Assembly: GCA_937927695.1 (NCBI GenBank)
Contig: CALBRU010000381.1
Span: forward strand, 1-14,036
Length of the DNA: 14,036 nt
Reading direction: 5' to 3'
DNA from: an uncultured Thiomonas sp.
GTDB taxonomy: Bacteria; Pseudomonadota; Gammaproteobacteria; Burkholderiales; Burkholderiaceae_C
The stretch's first letter is position 1, and every line of letters starts with the position of its first letter. Made by a program: the position numbers and the translations under genes. A model generated the notes under the pieces. The model did no database searches. It worked only from the letters and a program-made list of their open reading frames with translations, and was not told the DNA's origin. Positions 1 through 7,636 of the stretch are shown one piece after another.

Positions 1-1265
1 ATGTCGCGCAGATTGCCCGCAATGGTGATCTCCTGCACGGGATAGCGGATTTTTCCGCCTTCCACCCAAAACCCCATGACCCCACGCGAATAGTCGCCCG
101 TCACATAGTTGACGCCGTGACCCATGAGTTCGATGGCGAACAGTCCGGTGTCGAGCTTGCGCAGCATGGCGCGCAGATCATCCTTGGGCTGCGTAAGGCG
201 GCTTTGCAGCAGCAGGTTGTGCGCGCCGCCGGCGTTGCCGGTGGTCTGCATGCCGAGCTTGCGTGCTGAATAAGTGCCGAGCAGATAGCCTTGCACCACG
301 CCGCCGTCCACCAAGCTGCGCTTGCGCGTGGCCACGCCTTCGCTGTCGAACGGAGAGCTGCCGCGGCGTTTGGGCAGAGTGGGGTCTTCGATCAGGTCGA
401 TGTGATCGGCCCAAACCTGCTGTCCCAAGCTGTCTTGCAGAAAAGAGGATTTGCGATACAGCGCGCCGCCGCTGATGGCATGGGTGAAGCTGCCGATCAG
501 GCCGGAAGCCAGCGGCGACTCGAACAGCACCGGACATTTGCGCGTGGACAGCTTGCGCGCCTTCAGCCTTGACAGGGCGCGCTCTGCGGCGTAGCGACCC
601 ACCGCCTCGGGAGAGGCCAGGTCGGCGGGGTCACATTCGGACGTCCACCAGTAATCGCGCTGCATGTCGTCGCCCCGGCCTGCAATGGGCGCACACGAAA
701 GACTATGCGACGAGGTGGCGTAGCCATCGCAGAAGCCGCGGCTGTTGGCCAGAACGAAGTGCGACTCTTGCGCGGAAACGCTGGCGCCTTCGCTGTTGCG
801 GATGCGCGGGTCCACGGCGAATGCGGCCTTCTCAGCGCGCAGGGCGATCTTGGCCGCGCTCTGCGGCGTCAGATCCCAGGGGTGATAGAGATCAAGCGAG
901 AGATCGAGCGCAGCCGCGCTCTTGCCAATCGCCAGTTGTTCGGCATCGGGCAGACCGGCGCAGTCGTCTTCCGCGGTGTAGCGGGCGATGTCAAACGCCG
1001 CCTGCGCGGTGCGCGCAATGGCCTCTGCCGAAAAGTCCGAGGTGCTGGCATGGCCGCGGCGCTGGCCATCAAATACGCTGATGGACAGGCTCTTGTCGCG
1101 GTTGTGCTCCACGTTCTCGATCTGGCCGTTGCGCACGCCGACCGACATGCCTTGCCCTTCGGAGACTTCCACTTGAGCGTCCGAGGCGCCTACCTTGCGC
1201 GCCTGTTCGAGCGCCTGTTGGGCGAGATCCTGAAACTGCGATTTGCTGTAGGCGAAACGTCCCAC
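1..1265 (-). CDS. pmbA: PmbA (TldE) subunit of the TldD/PmbA metalloprotease, C-terminus cut by window edge
   Basis: PmbA (TldE) partners TldD in a cytosolic zinc protease known for maturing microcin B17 and degrading CcdA antitoxin. The reading frame is open from position 1265 to the left edge, giving 421 codons of a family usually near 450 residues, so roughly 30 C-terminal residues are missing. Family-typical blocks are visible: VQEITIAGNLRD at the left edge (about 3-38), MGHGVNYVTGDYSRG with GFWVE (about 61-135), and GYLLGTYSARKLGM followed by TTGNAGG (about 230-300). I chose a GTG start at 1265 because AAGGA lies 10 bases upstream (1276-1280) and the protein then begins VGRFAYSKSQFQDLA. 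The nearby ATG at 1275 is out of frame. It is transcribed divergently from darP across a 90-bp gap. The family is certain; the exact start is less so. Confidence 0.93.
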   Translation of the reverse strand, partial: MGRFAYSKSQFQDLAQQALEQARKVGASDAQVEVSEGQGMSVGVRNGQIENVEHNRDKSLSISVFDGQRRGHASTSDFSAEAIARTAQAAFDIARYTAEDDCAGLPDAEQLAIGKSAAALDLSLDLYHPWDLTPQSAAKIALRAEKAAFAVDPRIRNSEGASVSAQESHFVLANSRGFCDGYATSSHSLSCAPIAGRGDDMQRDYWWTSECDPADLASPEAVGRYAAERALSRLKARKLSTRKCPVLFESPLASGLIGSFTHAISGGALYRKSSFLQDSLGQQVWADHIDLIEDPTLPKRRGSSPFDSEGVATRKRSLVDGGVVQGYLLGTYSARKLGMQTTGNAGGAHNLLLQSRLTQPKDDLRAMLRKLDTGLFAIELMGHGVNYVTGDYSRGVMGFWVEGGKIRYPVQEITIAGNLRD

Positions 1266-1355
1266 GATATGGCATTCCTTTTTTGGCGGCCCCGCTCACT
1301 GTCCGGGATGGGCAGGTGGCCAGAGCGCGCATGAACTCAACGGATAATAAGAGCC

Positions 1356-1928
1356 ATGAAATTCCCGCATCGCCCCACCGGCTCCGCCGACGAACAACCC
1401 GACGACCGACCGCCGAGCAAAAGCCAGATCAAACGCGACATGCTCGCACTGCAAGAGCTGGGCGAACGACTGATCAATCTGCCTGCCCACACCATCCGGC
1501 AGGCCGATCTGCCCGAAGCCCTGCGTGATGCCGTGCTTGAAGCGCAGCGCATCACCGCGCATGGCGGCCGCAAGCGCCAGACTCTGTACGTGGGCAAGCT
1601 GATGCGCTCGACCGATGCCGACGCAGTACGCGCCGTCATTGCCGCAGCCACCCAGGACGACCGCGCCAGCGTGGCCCGCATGCATGCGCTGGAGCGCTGG
1701 CGCGACGTTCTGCTGGCCGACGACCAGGCGCAGACCGAATTCCTCGACAAATACCCCAGCACCGACGCGCAACAATTGCGTCAGCTCGTGCGCGGCGCAC
1801 GCGCCGAAGTCGGCGCCGACAAGCCGCCGCGCCTCACCCGTCAACTTTTCCAGTTCGTCAAAGCGGCCATTGCCGCGCACGACACACCTCACCATCCCGC
1901 AGACGATGAACCCCTCCCCAGTTTCTGA
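1356..1928 (+). CDS. darP: DarP/YjgA family ribosome maturation protein (DUF615)
   Basis: A 190-residue protein of the DUF615 family. The E. coli member YjgA, renamed DarP, binds late 50S precursors and helps mature the peptidyl transferase centre. The hallmark blocks are PPSKSQIKRDMLALQELG (residues about 19-36), then LPEALRDAVLEAQRI, and GGRKRQTLYVGKLMR (about 70-84). The remaining helical, charged sequence and the length agree with the family. The start at 1356 follows TAAGAG, a weak ribosome-binding site. The last 23 bases overlap the start of mogA in another frame, so the two are probably cotranscribed and translationally linked. From memory, a pmbA-yjgA-mogA neighbourhood is common in Burkholderiales. 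Confidence 0.9.
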   Translation: MKFPHRPTGSADEQPDDRPPSKSQIKRDMLALQELGERLINLPAHTIRQADLPEALRDAVLEAQRITAHGGRKRQTLYVGKLMRSTDADAVRAVIAAATQDDRASVARMHALERWRDVLLADDQAQTEFLDKYPSTDAQQLRQLVRGARAEVGADKPPRLTRQLFQFVKAAIAAHDTPHHPADDEPLPSF

Positions 1929-2532
1929 AACGTCCGCCGCCGATCCGGTGCGCATCGGTCTGGTCTCCATCAGTGACCGCGCCAGCACCGGTATCTACCA
2001 AGACAAGGGCCTTCCCGCCTTGCGCGACTGGCTCGGGCGCGTCTTGCTCAACCCGGTGAGCTTTGTTGAACGGCTGATCCCCGATGACCGCCTGCAGATC
2101 GCCAACACACTGTGCGAACTGGTGGACTCCGAGCATTGCGACCTGGTGCTGACCACGGGCGGCACCGGCCCCGCTCCGCGCGACGTCACCCCAGAGGCCA
2201 CGCTGGATGTGGCCGACAAGGAGATGCCCGGCTTCGGCGAACAGATGCGCCGCATCAGCCTGCACTTCGTGCCCACCGCCATTCTTTCGCGGCAGACCGC
2301 AGTCATCCGCGCCAAAACGCTGATCATCAATCTGCCAGGCCAGCCCAAGTCGATTGCCGAAACGCTCGAAGGCGTGCGCGACGCCGCCGGGCAGAGCGTC
2401 GTGCCGGGCCTGTTCGCCGCGGTGCCGTATTGCGTCGATCTGATCGGCGGGCCGTATCTGGAAACCGACCCCGCGGTATGCGTGGCCTTCCGCCCCAAGT
2501 CGGCACAGCGGCCGCCCCGCTCGGCGGGCTAA
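1906..2532 (+). CDS. mogA: MogA, molybdopterin adenylyltransferase
   Basis: A cytosolic enzyme of molybdenum-cofactor synthesis: it transfers AMP from ATP to molybdopterin, making the adenylylated intermediate that MoeA uses for metal insertion. The 208 residues carry the MoCF-biosynthesis fold: RIGLVSISDRASTGIYQDKG (residues 16-35), the TTGGTGPAPRDVTPEAT loop (83-99), PGFGEQMR (108-115) and LPGQPKSI (143-150), ending with LFAAVPYCVDLIGGPYLET. The frame is open upstream to 1615, but the ATG at 1906 puts the conserved fold right after a short unconserved leader and gives a normal family length. A start further up would lie inside darP. No strong ribosome-binding site precedes 1906, which fits coupling to the overlapping darP. 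It lies 80 bp before a tungstate/molybdate transporter, a fitting partner. Confidence 0.93.
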   Translation: MNPSPVSETSAADPVRIGLVSISDRASTGIYQDKGLPALRDWLGRVLLNPVSFVERLIPDDRLQIANTLCELVDSEHCDLVLTTGGTGPAPRDVTPEATLDVADKEMPGFGEQMRRISLHFVPTAILSRQTAVIRAKTLIINLPGQPKSIAETLEGVRDAAGQSVVPGLFAAVPYCVDLIGGPYLETDPAVCVAFRPKSAQRPPRSAG

Positions 2533-2575
2533 AGCCTTCTGGTTGAATTTGGATACATCCCCGGGTGCTTCCTGG

Positions 2576-2598
2576 CGTTATGCTCAAAATGCACAACG
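2576..2598 (+). promoter_or_regulatory. Inverted repeat before wtpA: candidate oxyanion-responsive operator or leader hairpin
   Basis: The arms CGTTATGC (2576-2583) and GCACAACG (2591-2598) are reverse complements at 7 of 8 positions, with a 7-base AT-rich spacer, TCAAAAT. The repeat sits in the 80-bp mogA-wtpA gap, ending 3 bases before the wtpA ribosome-binding site (GGAG, 2602-2605). The outer CGTTAT half-site recalls, from memory, the halves of enterobacterial ModE boxes, but the inner part does not match well. It could be a repressor operator for this transporter or an RNA stem-loop near the ribosome-binding site. I see no convincing sigma70 promoter in the gap. Confidence 0.45.
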
Positions 2599-2612
2599 AC
2601 TGGAGACTCCCC

Positions 2613-3578
2613 ATGCACACCCTGAAACAATCCGCATTCGCCCTGAGCGCGATTACGCTTTGCACCGCCTGCATCTGCAGTGCAGCGCAGGCAGAAACGT
2701 TGACTGTCTTCGCCGCCGGCACGCTCGGCAAATCGTTCACCACCCTGGCACACGGCTTCGAGAAGCTGCATCCGGGCGTGACGGTGCAGCCGCAGTTTGG
2801 TGGCAGCGTCAAAATGGTCAAGCAGGTCACTGTTCTGCGCCAGCCGGCTGACTTGGTGGCGGTGGCCGACTACTCGGTCATCCCCAAATACATGTTCAAG
2901 GGCGACGAGGGCGGCAAGCCGACTGCCGACTGGTCCATCGGCTTTCTGGGCAACGCCATCACCTTCATCTACACGCCCAAGAGCAAGGGCGCGAAGGAGA
3001 TCAACGCCGACAACTGGTGGAAAATTCTCTCCGAACCCGGCGTGCAGATCGGGCGATCCAATCCCAACACCGATCCCTCGGGCTATCAAACCCTGCAGAT
3101 GCTCGATCTGGCCAGCCGCTACTACAAGCAGCCCGACCTTGAAGCCAAGGTACTGGCGAACTCACCCGAGAGCAATATGCGCGATACCGAGACCGATCTG
3201 ATCTCGGCGCTGCAACTCGGGCAAATCGACTACCTCGCCATCTACCGCTCCGATGCCGTGCAGCATCACATGGAGTCCATCGACCTGCCGCCGCAGATCA
3301 ATCTCAGCAATCCCAAATACGACGCCGATTACGCCAAGGCCAGCGCCAAGACCAAGAACGGGGAACTTTCCGGCCGTCCCATCATTTACGCGGTCACGAT
3401 CCCAACGACCGCCCCGCATCCCAAGCTGGCGCAGGAGTTCATCGCCTACCTGCTCGGACCAGCAGGGCAAAAGGTCATTGCGGCCAATGGCTTCATTCCG
3501 CTCAAGCATCCCTATGCCATGAACCGCGACAAAGTACCGCCCGCGCTGCGCAAGCTCACCGTGGCCTGGCCGGAATGA
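2613..3578 (+). CDS. wtpA: Periplasmic tungstate/molybdate-binding protein, WtpA type
   Basis: The substrate-binding component of an ABC importer for tungstate and/or molybdate, 321 residues and exported. A Sec signal peptide covers residues 1-27 (MHTLKQ, a hydrophobic stretch, cleavage after AQA). No lipobox is seen. The mature protein starts TLTVFAAGTLG and has ADLVAVADYSVI (79-90), SNPNTDPSGYQTL (149-161), ETDLISALQLGQIDY (193-207) and GRPIIYAVTIPTTA (254-267). These match archaeal WtpA/ModA proteins more closely than E. coli ModA. By alignment from memory, Asp154 and Glu193 correspond to the two carboxylates that give octahedral oxyanion coordination in that family. The ATG at 2613 follows GGAG by 7 bases; an upstream in-frame GTG at 2565 would only lengthen the region before the signal peptide. 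Preference between tungstate and molybdate cannot be read from sequence. Confidence 0.88.
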   Translation: MHTLKQSAFALSAITLCTACICSAAQAETLTVFAAGTLGKSFTTLAHGFEKLHPGVTVQPQFGGSVKMVKQVTVLRQPADLVAVADYSVIPKYMFKGDEGGKPTADWSIGFLGNAITFIYTPKSKGAKEINADNWWKILSEPGVQIGRSNPNTDPSGYQTLQMLDLASRYYKQPDLEAKVLANSPESNMRDTETDLISALQLGQIDYLAIYRSDAVQHHMESIDLPPQINLSNPKYDADYAKASAKTKNGELSGRPIIYAVTIPTTAPHPKLAQEFIAYLLGPAGQKVIAANGFIPLKHPYAMNRDKVPPALRKLTVAWPE

Positions 3579-3740
3579 GTCCACCCCGAGCCTGCGCTGC
3601 GCTTGGCTTGCTCCTCAAGGGGCACCACGCCCTTGGGGCGGCCCGGCGGGCGTGCCTTGAGCCCACCCCGAAAGCCTTCGCTGCGCTTGGCTTGCCCCTC
3701 AAGGGGCACCACGCCCTTGGGGCGGCCCGGCGGGCGTGCC
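3577..3740 (+). repeat. Two tandem ~80-bp GC-rich repeat copies between wtpA and wtpB
   Basis: Copy 1 spans 3577-3656 and copy 2 spans 3659-3740. They differ by three substitutions and a 2-base indel near the 5' end. The last 44 bases (3613-3656 and 3697-3740) are identical. Each copy holds a CCCCTCAAGGGG-type hairpin (CTCCTCAAGGGG in copy 1) and a larger imperfect stem made from GGCACCACGCCC and GGGCGTGCC. The wtpA stop codon (3576-3578) overlaps the first two bases of copy 1. Similar GC-rich intergenic repeats are, from memory, common in Burkholderiales genomes. Open frames across them encode a repeated peptide (for example RPPGRPKGVVPLE) and are not genes. Confidence 0.9.
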
Positions 3741-3771
3741 ACTGTGATCACCTCGCCGAGGAACGCAAACC

Positions 3772-4596
3772 ATGTTGAGGCGTGAGGCGCGCAGCCCGAT
3801 GTTCTGGGTGTTCTGGCTGATCGGTGCGACGCTGCTGGCCTTCATCGCCCTGCCCTTGCTGGCCTTGCTGCTGCACCCCACGCTGGGCGATCTGCGGCAG
3901 GTCGCGGGCATGGCCGACGTGCGCAGCGCCATTGGCCTGAGTCTGGGCGCGGCGCTGTTCAGCACGGTGCTGGCCGCGCTGTTCGCCGTACCGCTGGCTT
4001 ATGTGCTGGCGCGGCAGCAGTTTCGTGGCAAGAGCGCGGTGGAAGCGCTGGTCGATCTGCCGCTCACCATTCCGCACACCATTGCGGGCATCGCGCTGCT
4101 GCTGGTGTTCAGCCGGGGCGGCTGGCTGGGCGCACCATTAGCGCACATCGGCCTGGAGTTCTGGGGCACGTTTGCCGGCATCGTGCTGGCGATGAGTTAT
4201 GTCGGCCTGCCCTATGCGGTGAACGCCGCCCGCGGCGGATTCGAGGCGGTGGACCAGCAGATCGAGCGCGCCGCGCGCACTCACGGCGCGGCGCCGTGGG
4301 AGGTATTTCGCCGCGTCACCCTGCCGCTGGCGCGTCAGGGCATCGGCACCGGGCTGACGCTGTGCTTCGCCCGCGCCATCGGCGAGTTTGCCGCCGTGGT
4401 GCTGCTGGCCTATTACCCGATGACCGCGCCCATACGCATCTACGACCTGTTCCTGCAGTCCGGGCTGCGGCAATCCGTGGCGGCTTCGGTGCTGTTTCTG
4501 CTGGTGGTCATGGCGCTGTTCTGGGGGCTGAGGCTGCTCGCCTCGGTGCGCGCGCCGCGGTCCGCACCAGACCGGCAAAAGACATGGCTGCACTGA
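3772..4596 (+). CDS. wtpB: ABC permease for tungstate/molybdate, WtpB/ModB type
   Basis: The membrane-spanning subunit of the importer, 274 residues with about six hydrophobic segments; examples are FWVFWLIGATLLAFIALP (11-28), a segment around 53-79, and VAASVLFLLVVMALFW (236-251). The cytoplasmic EAA loop that docks on the ATPase is clear at about 163-187: QIERAARTHG, then ATLPLA-like RVTLPLA. The DLPLTIPHTIAGIALLL stretch (95-111) is typical of ModB/WtpB/CysT-type permeases. GAGGAA (3758-3763) lies 8 bases before the ATG. It is separated from wtpA by about 190 bp of tandem repeat and overlaps wtpC by 13 bp. Assignment as WtpB rather than ModB or TupB rests mainly on the neighbouring binding protein. 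Confidence 0.85.
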   Translation: MLRREARSPMFWVFWLIGATLLAFIALPLLALLLHPTLGDLRQVAGMADVRSAIGLSLGAALFSTVLAALFAVPLAYVLARQQFRGKSAVEALVDLPLTIPHTIAGIALLLVFSRGGWLGAPLAHIGLEFWGTFAGIVLAMSYVGLPYAVNAARGGFEAVDQQIERAARTHGAAPWEVFRRVTLPLARQGIGTGLTLCFARAIGEFAAVVLLAYYPMTAPIRIYDLFLQSGLRQSVAASVLFLLVVMALFWGLRLLASVRAPRSAPDRQKTWLH

Positions 4597-5735
4597 CGCA
4601 ACGCACCGTCCTGGCAACGCCCGCGGCCACCGGCCCGGCTCATGGCGCGCCTGGCGCCCTGCGTTTACGCGGGCTGCAATGGGGCATCGGCGCCTGGCAG
4701 TCGGCCGTCGTCGATCTGCAAGTTCCGTCCGGCCAGACCCTGGTTCTGTTGGGCCACAACGGCGCCGGAAAGAGCGCCCTGCTCGACACCCTCGCCGGCT
4801 TTCTGCCCGCGCGCGCCGGGCAGGTGCAACTGGGCGCGCAAGACCTCACCGCCCAGCCGCCCGAGAAGCGACGCATCGGCTATATGTTCCAGCGCGATGC
4901 GCTGTTTCCCCACTGGACGATTGCGCGCAATCTGCAGTTCGGCCGCGGCGCACAGGCCGATCTAAATCCCCTGCTCGACGCGCTCGATCTGCGGCCCTGG
5001 CTGAACCAGTACCCGCACCAGCTCAGCGGCGGCCAGCGGCAGCGGGTTGCGCTGGCACGAGCACTGGTCGGTACGCCCGAACTGCTGCTGCTCGACGAAC
5101 CCTTCTCGGCCATCGACCCCGAGGCCCGCCCAAGCTTGCGACGCACCCTGGCTGCACTGCTGCGCGAGCGCGCCATCACCACCGTGCTGGTAACGCACGA
5201 CCCGGTGGACGCACGTCTGTTGGGCGACCTCGTGGGCGTGCTCGATGGCGGGCGTCTGCTGCAGGCGGGCCCGCCACAACAGGTGTTCGAGCGCCCGGCC
5301 GATCTGCCCACGGCGCGACTGGCGGGTGTGGACAATCTGTGGCCGCTTCAAGTGCTGTCACAGTCGCGGCTGGGCGCACAAGACGCGCTGTCGCTCGGCT
5401 TTGAAGCGAAGCCCGTGCTGGACTGGCGCGGCACGCTGCCTGCTGGCGCCGAGTTGCGAGCCGGCACCCAAGTTACCCTAGCCGTTCGCGCCGAGGCGGT
5501 GCATCCCTGCCCGGCTTCGACTTTAGTGACCCAAGACGACGACTGCCTCACCCTGACGGCCTACCTGATCGAAGCCCGATGCGAAGGCCCGCTGTGGCGG
5601 CTGCGTTGTGCGCTGCCCTGCGGGCTGGAAGCCCAGACCTACGCCCTGCCGACGCTATGGCGCGAACTCGCGCTGGTGATCGGCAGCCCCCTTGGCCTGC
5701 GTATCCGGCAGGCCGACCTGCATCTGCTGGTCTGA
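4584..5735 (+). CDS. wtpC: ABC ATPase for tungstate/molybdate import, WtpC/ModC type
   Basis: The cytoplasmic ATPase that powers the importer, 383 residues. Motifs in order: Walker A GHNGAGKS (57-64), Q-loop YMFQRDALFPHW (Gln103), signature LSGGQRQR (147-154), Walker B LLLLDE (167-172) with catalytic Glu172, D-loop SAID (175-178), and switch histidine in LVTHD (His205). The segment from about 245 to the end, including GTQVTLAVRAEAVHP, looks like the C-terminal regulatory/TOBE-type extension of ModC- and CysA-class ATPases, though it is poorly conserved. The ATG at 4584 starts 13 bp inside the 3' end of wtpB, indicating translational coupling. The frame is open further upstream, but that stretch is wtpB in another frame. 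Its stop is 8 bases from the stop of the convergent gene. Confidence 0.9.
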   Translation: MAALTQRTVLATPAATGPAHGAPGALRLRGLQWGIGAWQSAVVDLQVPSGQTLVLLGHNGAGKSALLDTLAGFLPARAGQVQLGAQDLTAQPPEKRRIGYMFQRDALFPHWTIARNLQFGRGAQADLNPLLDALDLRPWLNQYPHQLSGGQRQRVALARALVGTPELLLLDEPFSAIDPEARPSLRRTLAALLRERAITTVLVTHDPVDARLLGDLVGVLDGGRLLQAGPPQQVFERPADLPTARLAGVDNLWPLQVLSQSRLGAQDALSLGFEAKPVLDWRGTLPAGAELRAGTQVTLAVRAEAVHPCPASTLVTQDDDCLTLTAYLIEARCEGPLWRLRCALPCGLEAQTYALPTLWRELALVIGSPLGLRIRQADLHLLV

Positions 5736-5743
5736 AATTCAGA

Positions 5744-7636
5744 TCAATTGCTCGCAGCCGCAGAGGAAGAGGTCGGCGCCAGACAAACCCGGTTGCGGCC
5801 CAGGCGCTTGGCCTGCAGCAAAGCCTGATCGGCGGCACGGATGAGCGATGCGGCGTCGGCAAAACCCGCGGCGCCCAGAGCCACCCCCACGCTGACCGAC
5901 AAGGGCGGCAAATCGGCTTGCGGCACGGCAATGGCGGCGCGGATGCGCTCGGCCACGCGCATCGCGGCCTCTTCGGTCGTTTGCGGGCAGAGCATCAAAA
6001 ACTCCTCGCCCCCCACCCGCGCAACAAAATCCATGCCGCGCGATTGCTGGCGCAGCACACGCCCCACCGCACGCAAGGCCTGATCTCCCACATCATGGCC
6101 CAGCCGGTCGTTGATGCGCTTGAACTCATCAAGGTCGAACATCAGACACGCCAGCGGCTGGCCCTCGGCCGCGGCCTGGGCAAAAAGCGGCGGCAAAAAA
6201 GCGTCGAGCGCGCGGCGGTTGCCCAAGCCGGTCAGCTCGTCGGTCCCCGCAGCCTGCAGCAACTCGGCGTTGCGCTGCTCCAGCGTGCGCAGGGTGCGCA
6301 AGCCGTGGCTGCGTTCGGCCTCGGCGGCGGCCAGCACCCGCGTGGCGCGCGCTCCGGTCTGCACCTTGGCGATCAGCATTTGCGGCAAGACGGGGGCAAA
6401 GAGCACGTCGTTCGCGCCGGCATCCAGCGCGTTCAGCACCGCGTGCTGCTCCATATCGCGCGACAGGGCCAGCAAGTAAATACGGGGGCCGCGCTCGGTG
6501 CGCAGGCGGCGGCAGAGCGCGGCCACGCTGTCGCCGTCGGCCCAATCGAGCACGACCACCCGCGGCCCCTGAATCTGCACGATCTCAAACGCCTCTGCCG
6601 GGGTGGCGGCTTCAGCGAGCGCATGTCCAGCCGATTCGAGCGCCTGCCGCAGGCCAAGACGCAGCGCGGCGTCCTTCGACACAATCAGCACTTCGTCGGC
6701 GATGGGTTCGTCGAGCAGCGGCGGAGTGGCCAGGGCACGGCGCAGACGGTCGAACTCGGCATCCACCTCAGCCTGTTCGAGCTTCATCTCGAACACCGCG
6801 GCCATGCCGGCCATGTCTTGCGCGGCGCTGGCGAGCACACCTTGCAGATCGCTTTCGCTGAGCTGGAGATGTTCGGCCAGGCTGCGCATCTGCGCCGCAT
6901 CCGGCTCGACATCGTCGGGTCGAAGCTGCAGGCTGCGGCTGAGCGCCACGCAATCGCCCAGCTGAGCTTCGCGGCTGCCCGCAGCCCCCGGCGTCTGCGG
7001 CCGAATACGCACGGCCTGCGCCAACGTCTGCGGAAAGCCCCAGTGCGCGAGCAGCACCGCACTGGCGTCGCCCTGGTCGTAGCCGTACTGTTGCAGCTGC
7101 TGAGCCAGCAACGCCTGCACCGAACCCTCGGCGCCGATATAGGCCGCCTGCGCGCCCAGACTGACGGCCATGGCGAGTTGCCCCACATCGGCGAGCAGGC
7201 CCAGGCTGAAGGCTTCGGCACTGGGCATCTTGCCCACACGCTGCGACAGATACTGGAACACCAGACCGCGCTGGATCGAAGTCATCCAGAACCGGCGCAG
7301 ATCGAAACCTTCGATATTCGTGGCCTTGCTCGCCTGCATCAGCGACAGCGCAATGGCCAGCCGGGCCAGCCCGCCCGTGCCGATGCGCAGCACCGCCTCT
7401 TCAATGGCCACTGCGGGGCGCATGCCCGCGAAAATGGCCGAGTTGGCAAGCTGGATCATGCGCGCCACCAGGGCCGGGTCTTTGCGCGCGATGTTGGCGA
7501 TGTCGCGCATGCCCATATCGCGCCTCTCCAGCGCGCGCATGAGTTCGAGCGCGACCGCGCTGGGCGAGGGCAGAGGGCGATTCTGGGCGGTGAGGGCTTG
7601 AAGAATCTCGGGATCGGTCAGCGGCAAGGCAGGCAT
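5744..7636 (-). CDS. HDOD - receiver-like - GGEEF signalling protein (probable diguanylate cyclase)
   Basis: A 630-residue soluble protein with three modules. Residues about 15-215 form an HDOD domain: AIARKDPALV-like NIARKDPALVARMIQLAN (48-65), and LLADVGQLAM (147-156), where true HD hydrolases have HD but here there is AD. Residues about 313-437 look like a response-regulator receiver: VVVLDW contains the putative phospho-acceptor Asp364, but the usual acidic pair is degenerate (VSKD) and the conserved Lys-Pro is replaced (FAPV). Residues about 463-618 form a GGDEF domain with TDELTGLGNRR, FDLDEFKRIND and an intact GGEEF (542-546), preceded at the standard spacing by RGMD (533-536), a product-inhibition I-site. 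It therefore probably makes cyclic di-GMP with feedback control. No hydrophobic segment is seen. The ATG at 7636 has no good ribosome-binding site. It lies 102 bp downstream of the aldo/keto reductase gene. Confidence 0.88.
   Translation of the reverse strand: MPALPLTDPEILQALTAQNRPLPSPSAVALELMRALERRDMGMRDIANIARKDPALVARMIQLANSAIFAGMRPAVAIEEAVLRIGTGGLARLAIALSLMQASKATNIEGFDLRRFWMTSIQRGLVFQYLSQRVGKMPSAEAFSLGLLADVGQLAMAVSLGAQAAYIGAEGSVQALLAQQLQQYGYDQGDASAVLLAHWGFPQTLAQAVRIRPQTPGAAGSREAQLGDCVALSRSLQLRPDDVEPDAAQMRSLAEHLQLSESDLQGVLASAAQDMAGMAAVFEMKLEQAEVDAEFDRLRRALATPPLLDEPIADEVLIVSKDAALRLGLRQALESAGHALAEAATPAEAFEIVQIQGPRVVVLDWADGDSVAALCRRLRTERGPRIYLLALSRDMEQHAVLNALDAGANDVLFAPVLPQMLIAKVQTGARATRVLAAAEAERSHGLRTLRTLEQRNAELLQAAGTDELTGLGNRRALDAFLPPLFAQAAAEGQPLACLMFDLDEFKRINDRLGHDVGDQALRAVGRVLRQQSRGMDFVARVGGEEFLMLCPQTTEEAAMRVAERIRAAIAVPQADLPPLSVSVGVALGAAGFADAASLIRAADQALLQAKRLGRNRVCLAPTSSSAAASN

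Noticed and set aside
2533..2612. A molybdenum-cofactor riboswitch in the mogA-wtpA gap
   Set aside because: The gap is only 80 bases and shows one simple stem, far less structure than the known cofactor-sensing RNA.
3512..3785. Open frames on both strands over the wtpA-wtpB gap encoding a repeated Pro/Gly/Arg-rich peptide (RPPGRPKGVVPLE)
   Set aside because: The peptide repetition follows from the two GC-rich DNA repeat copies. There is no ribosome-binding site, and frames overlap on both strands, so this is non-coding repeat.
5731..5743. Short palindrome TCTGAA-A-TTCAGA at the convergent stops of wtpC and the HDOD gene, considered as a bidirectional terminator
   Set aside because: The stem is only six AU-rich pairs with a one-base centre, and no T-run follows on either side.
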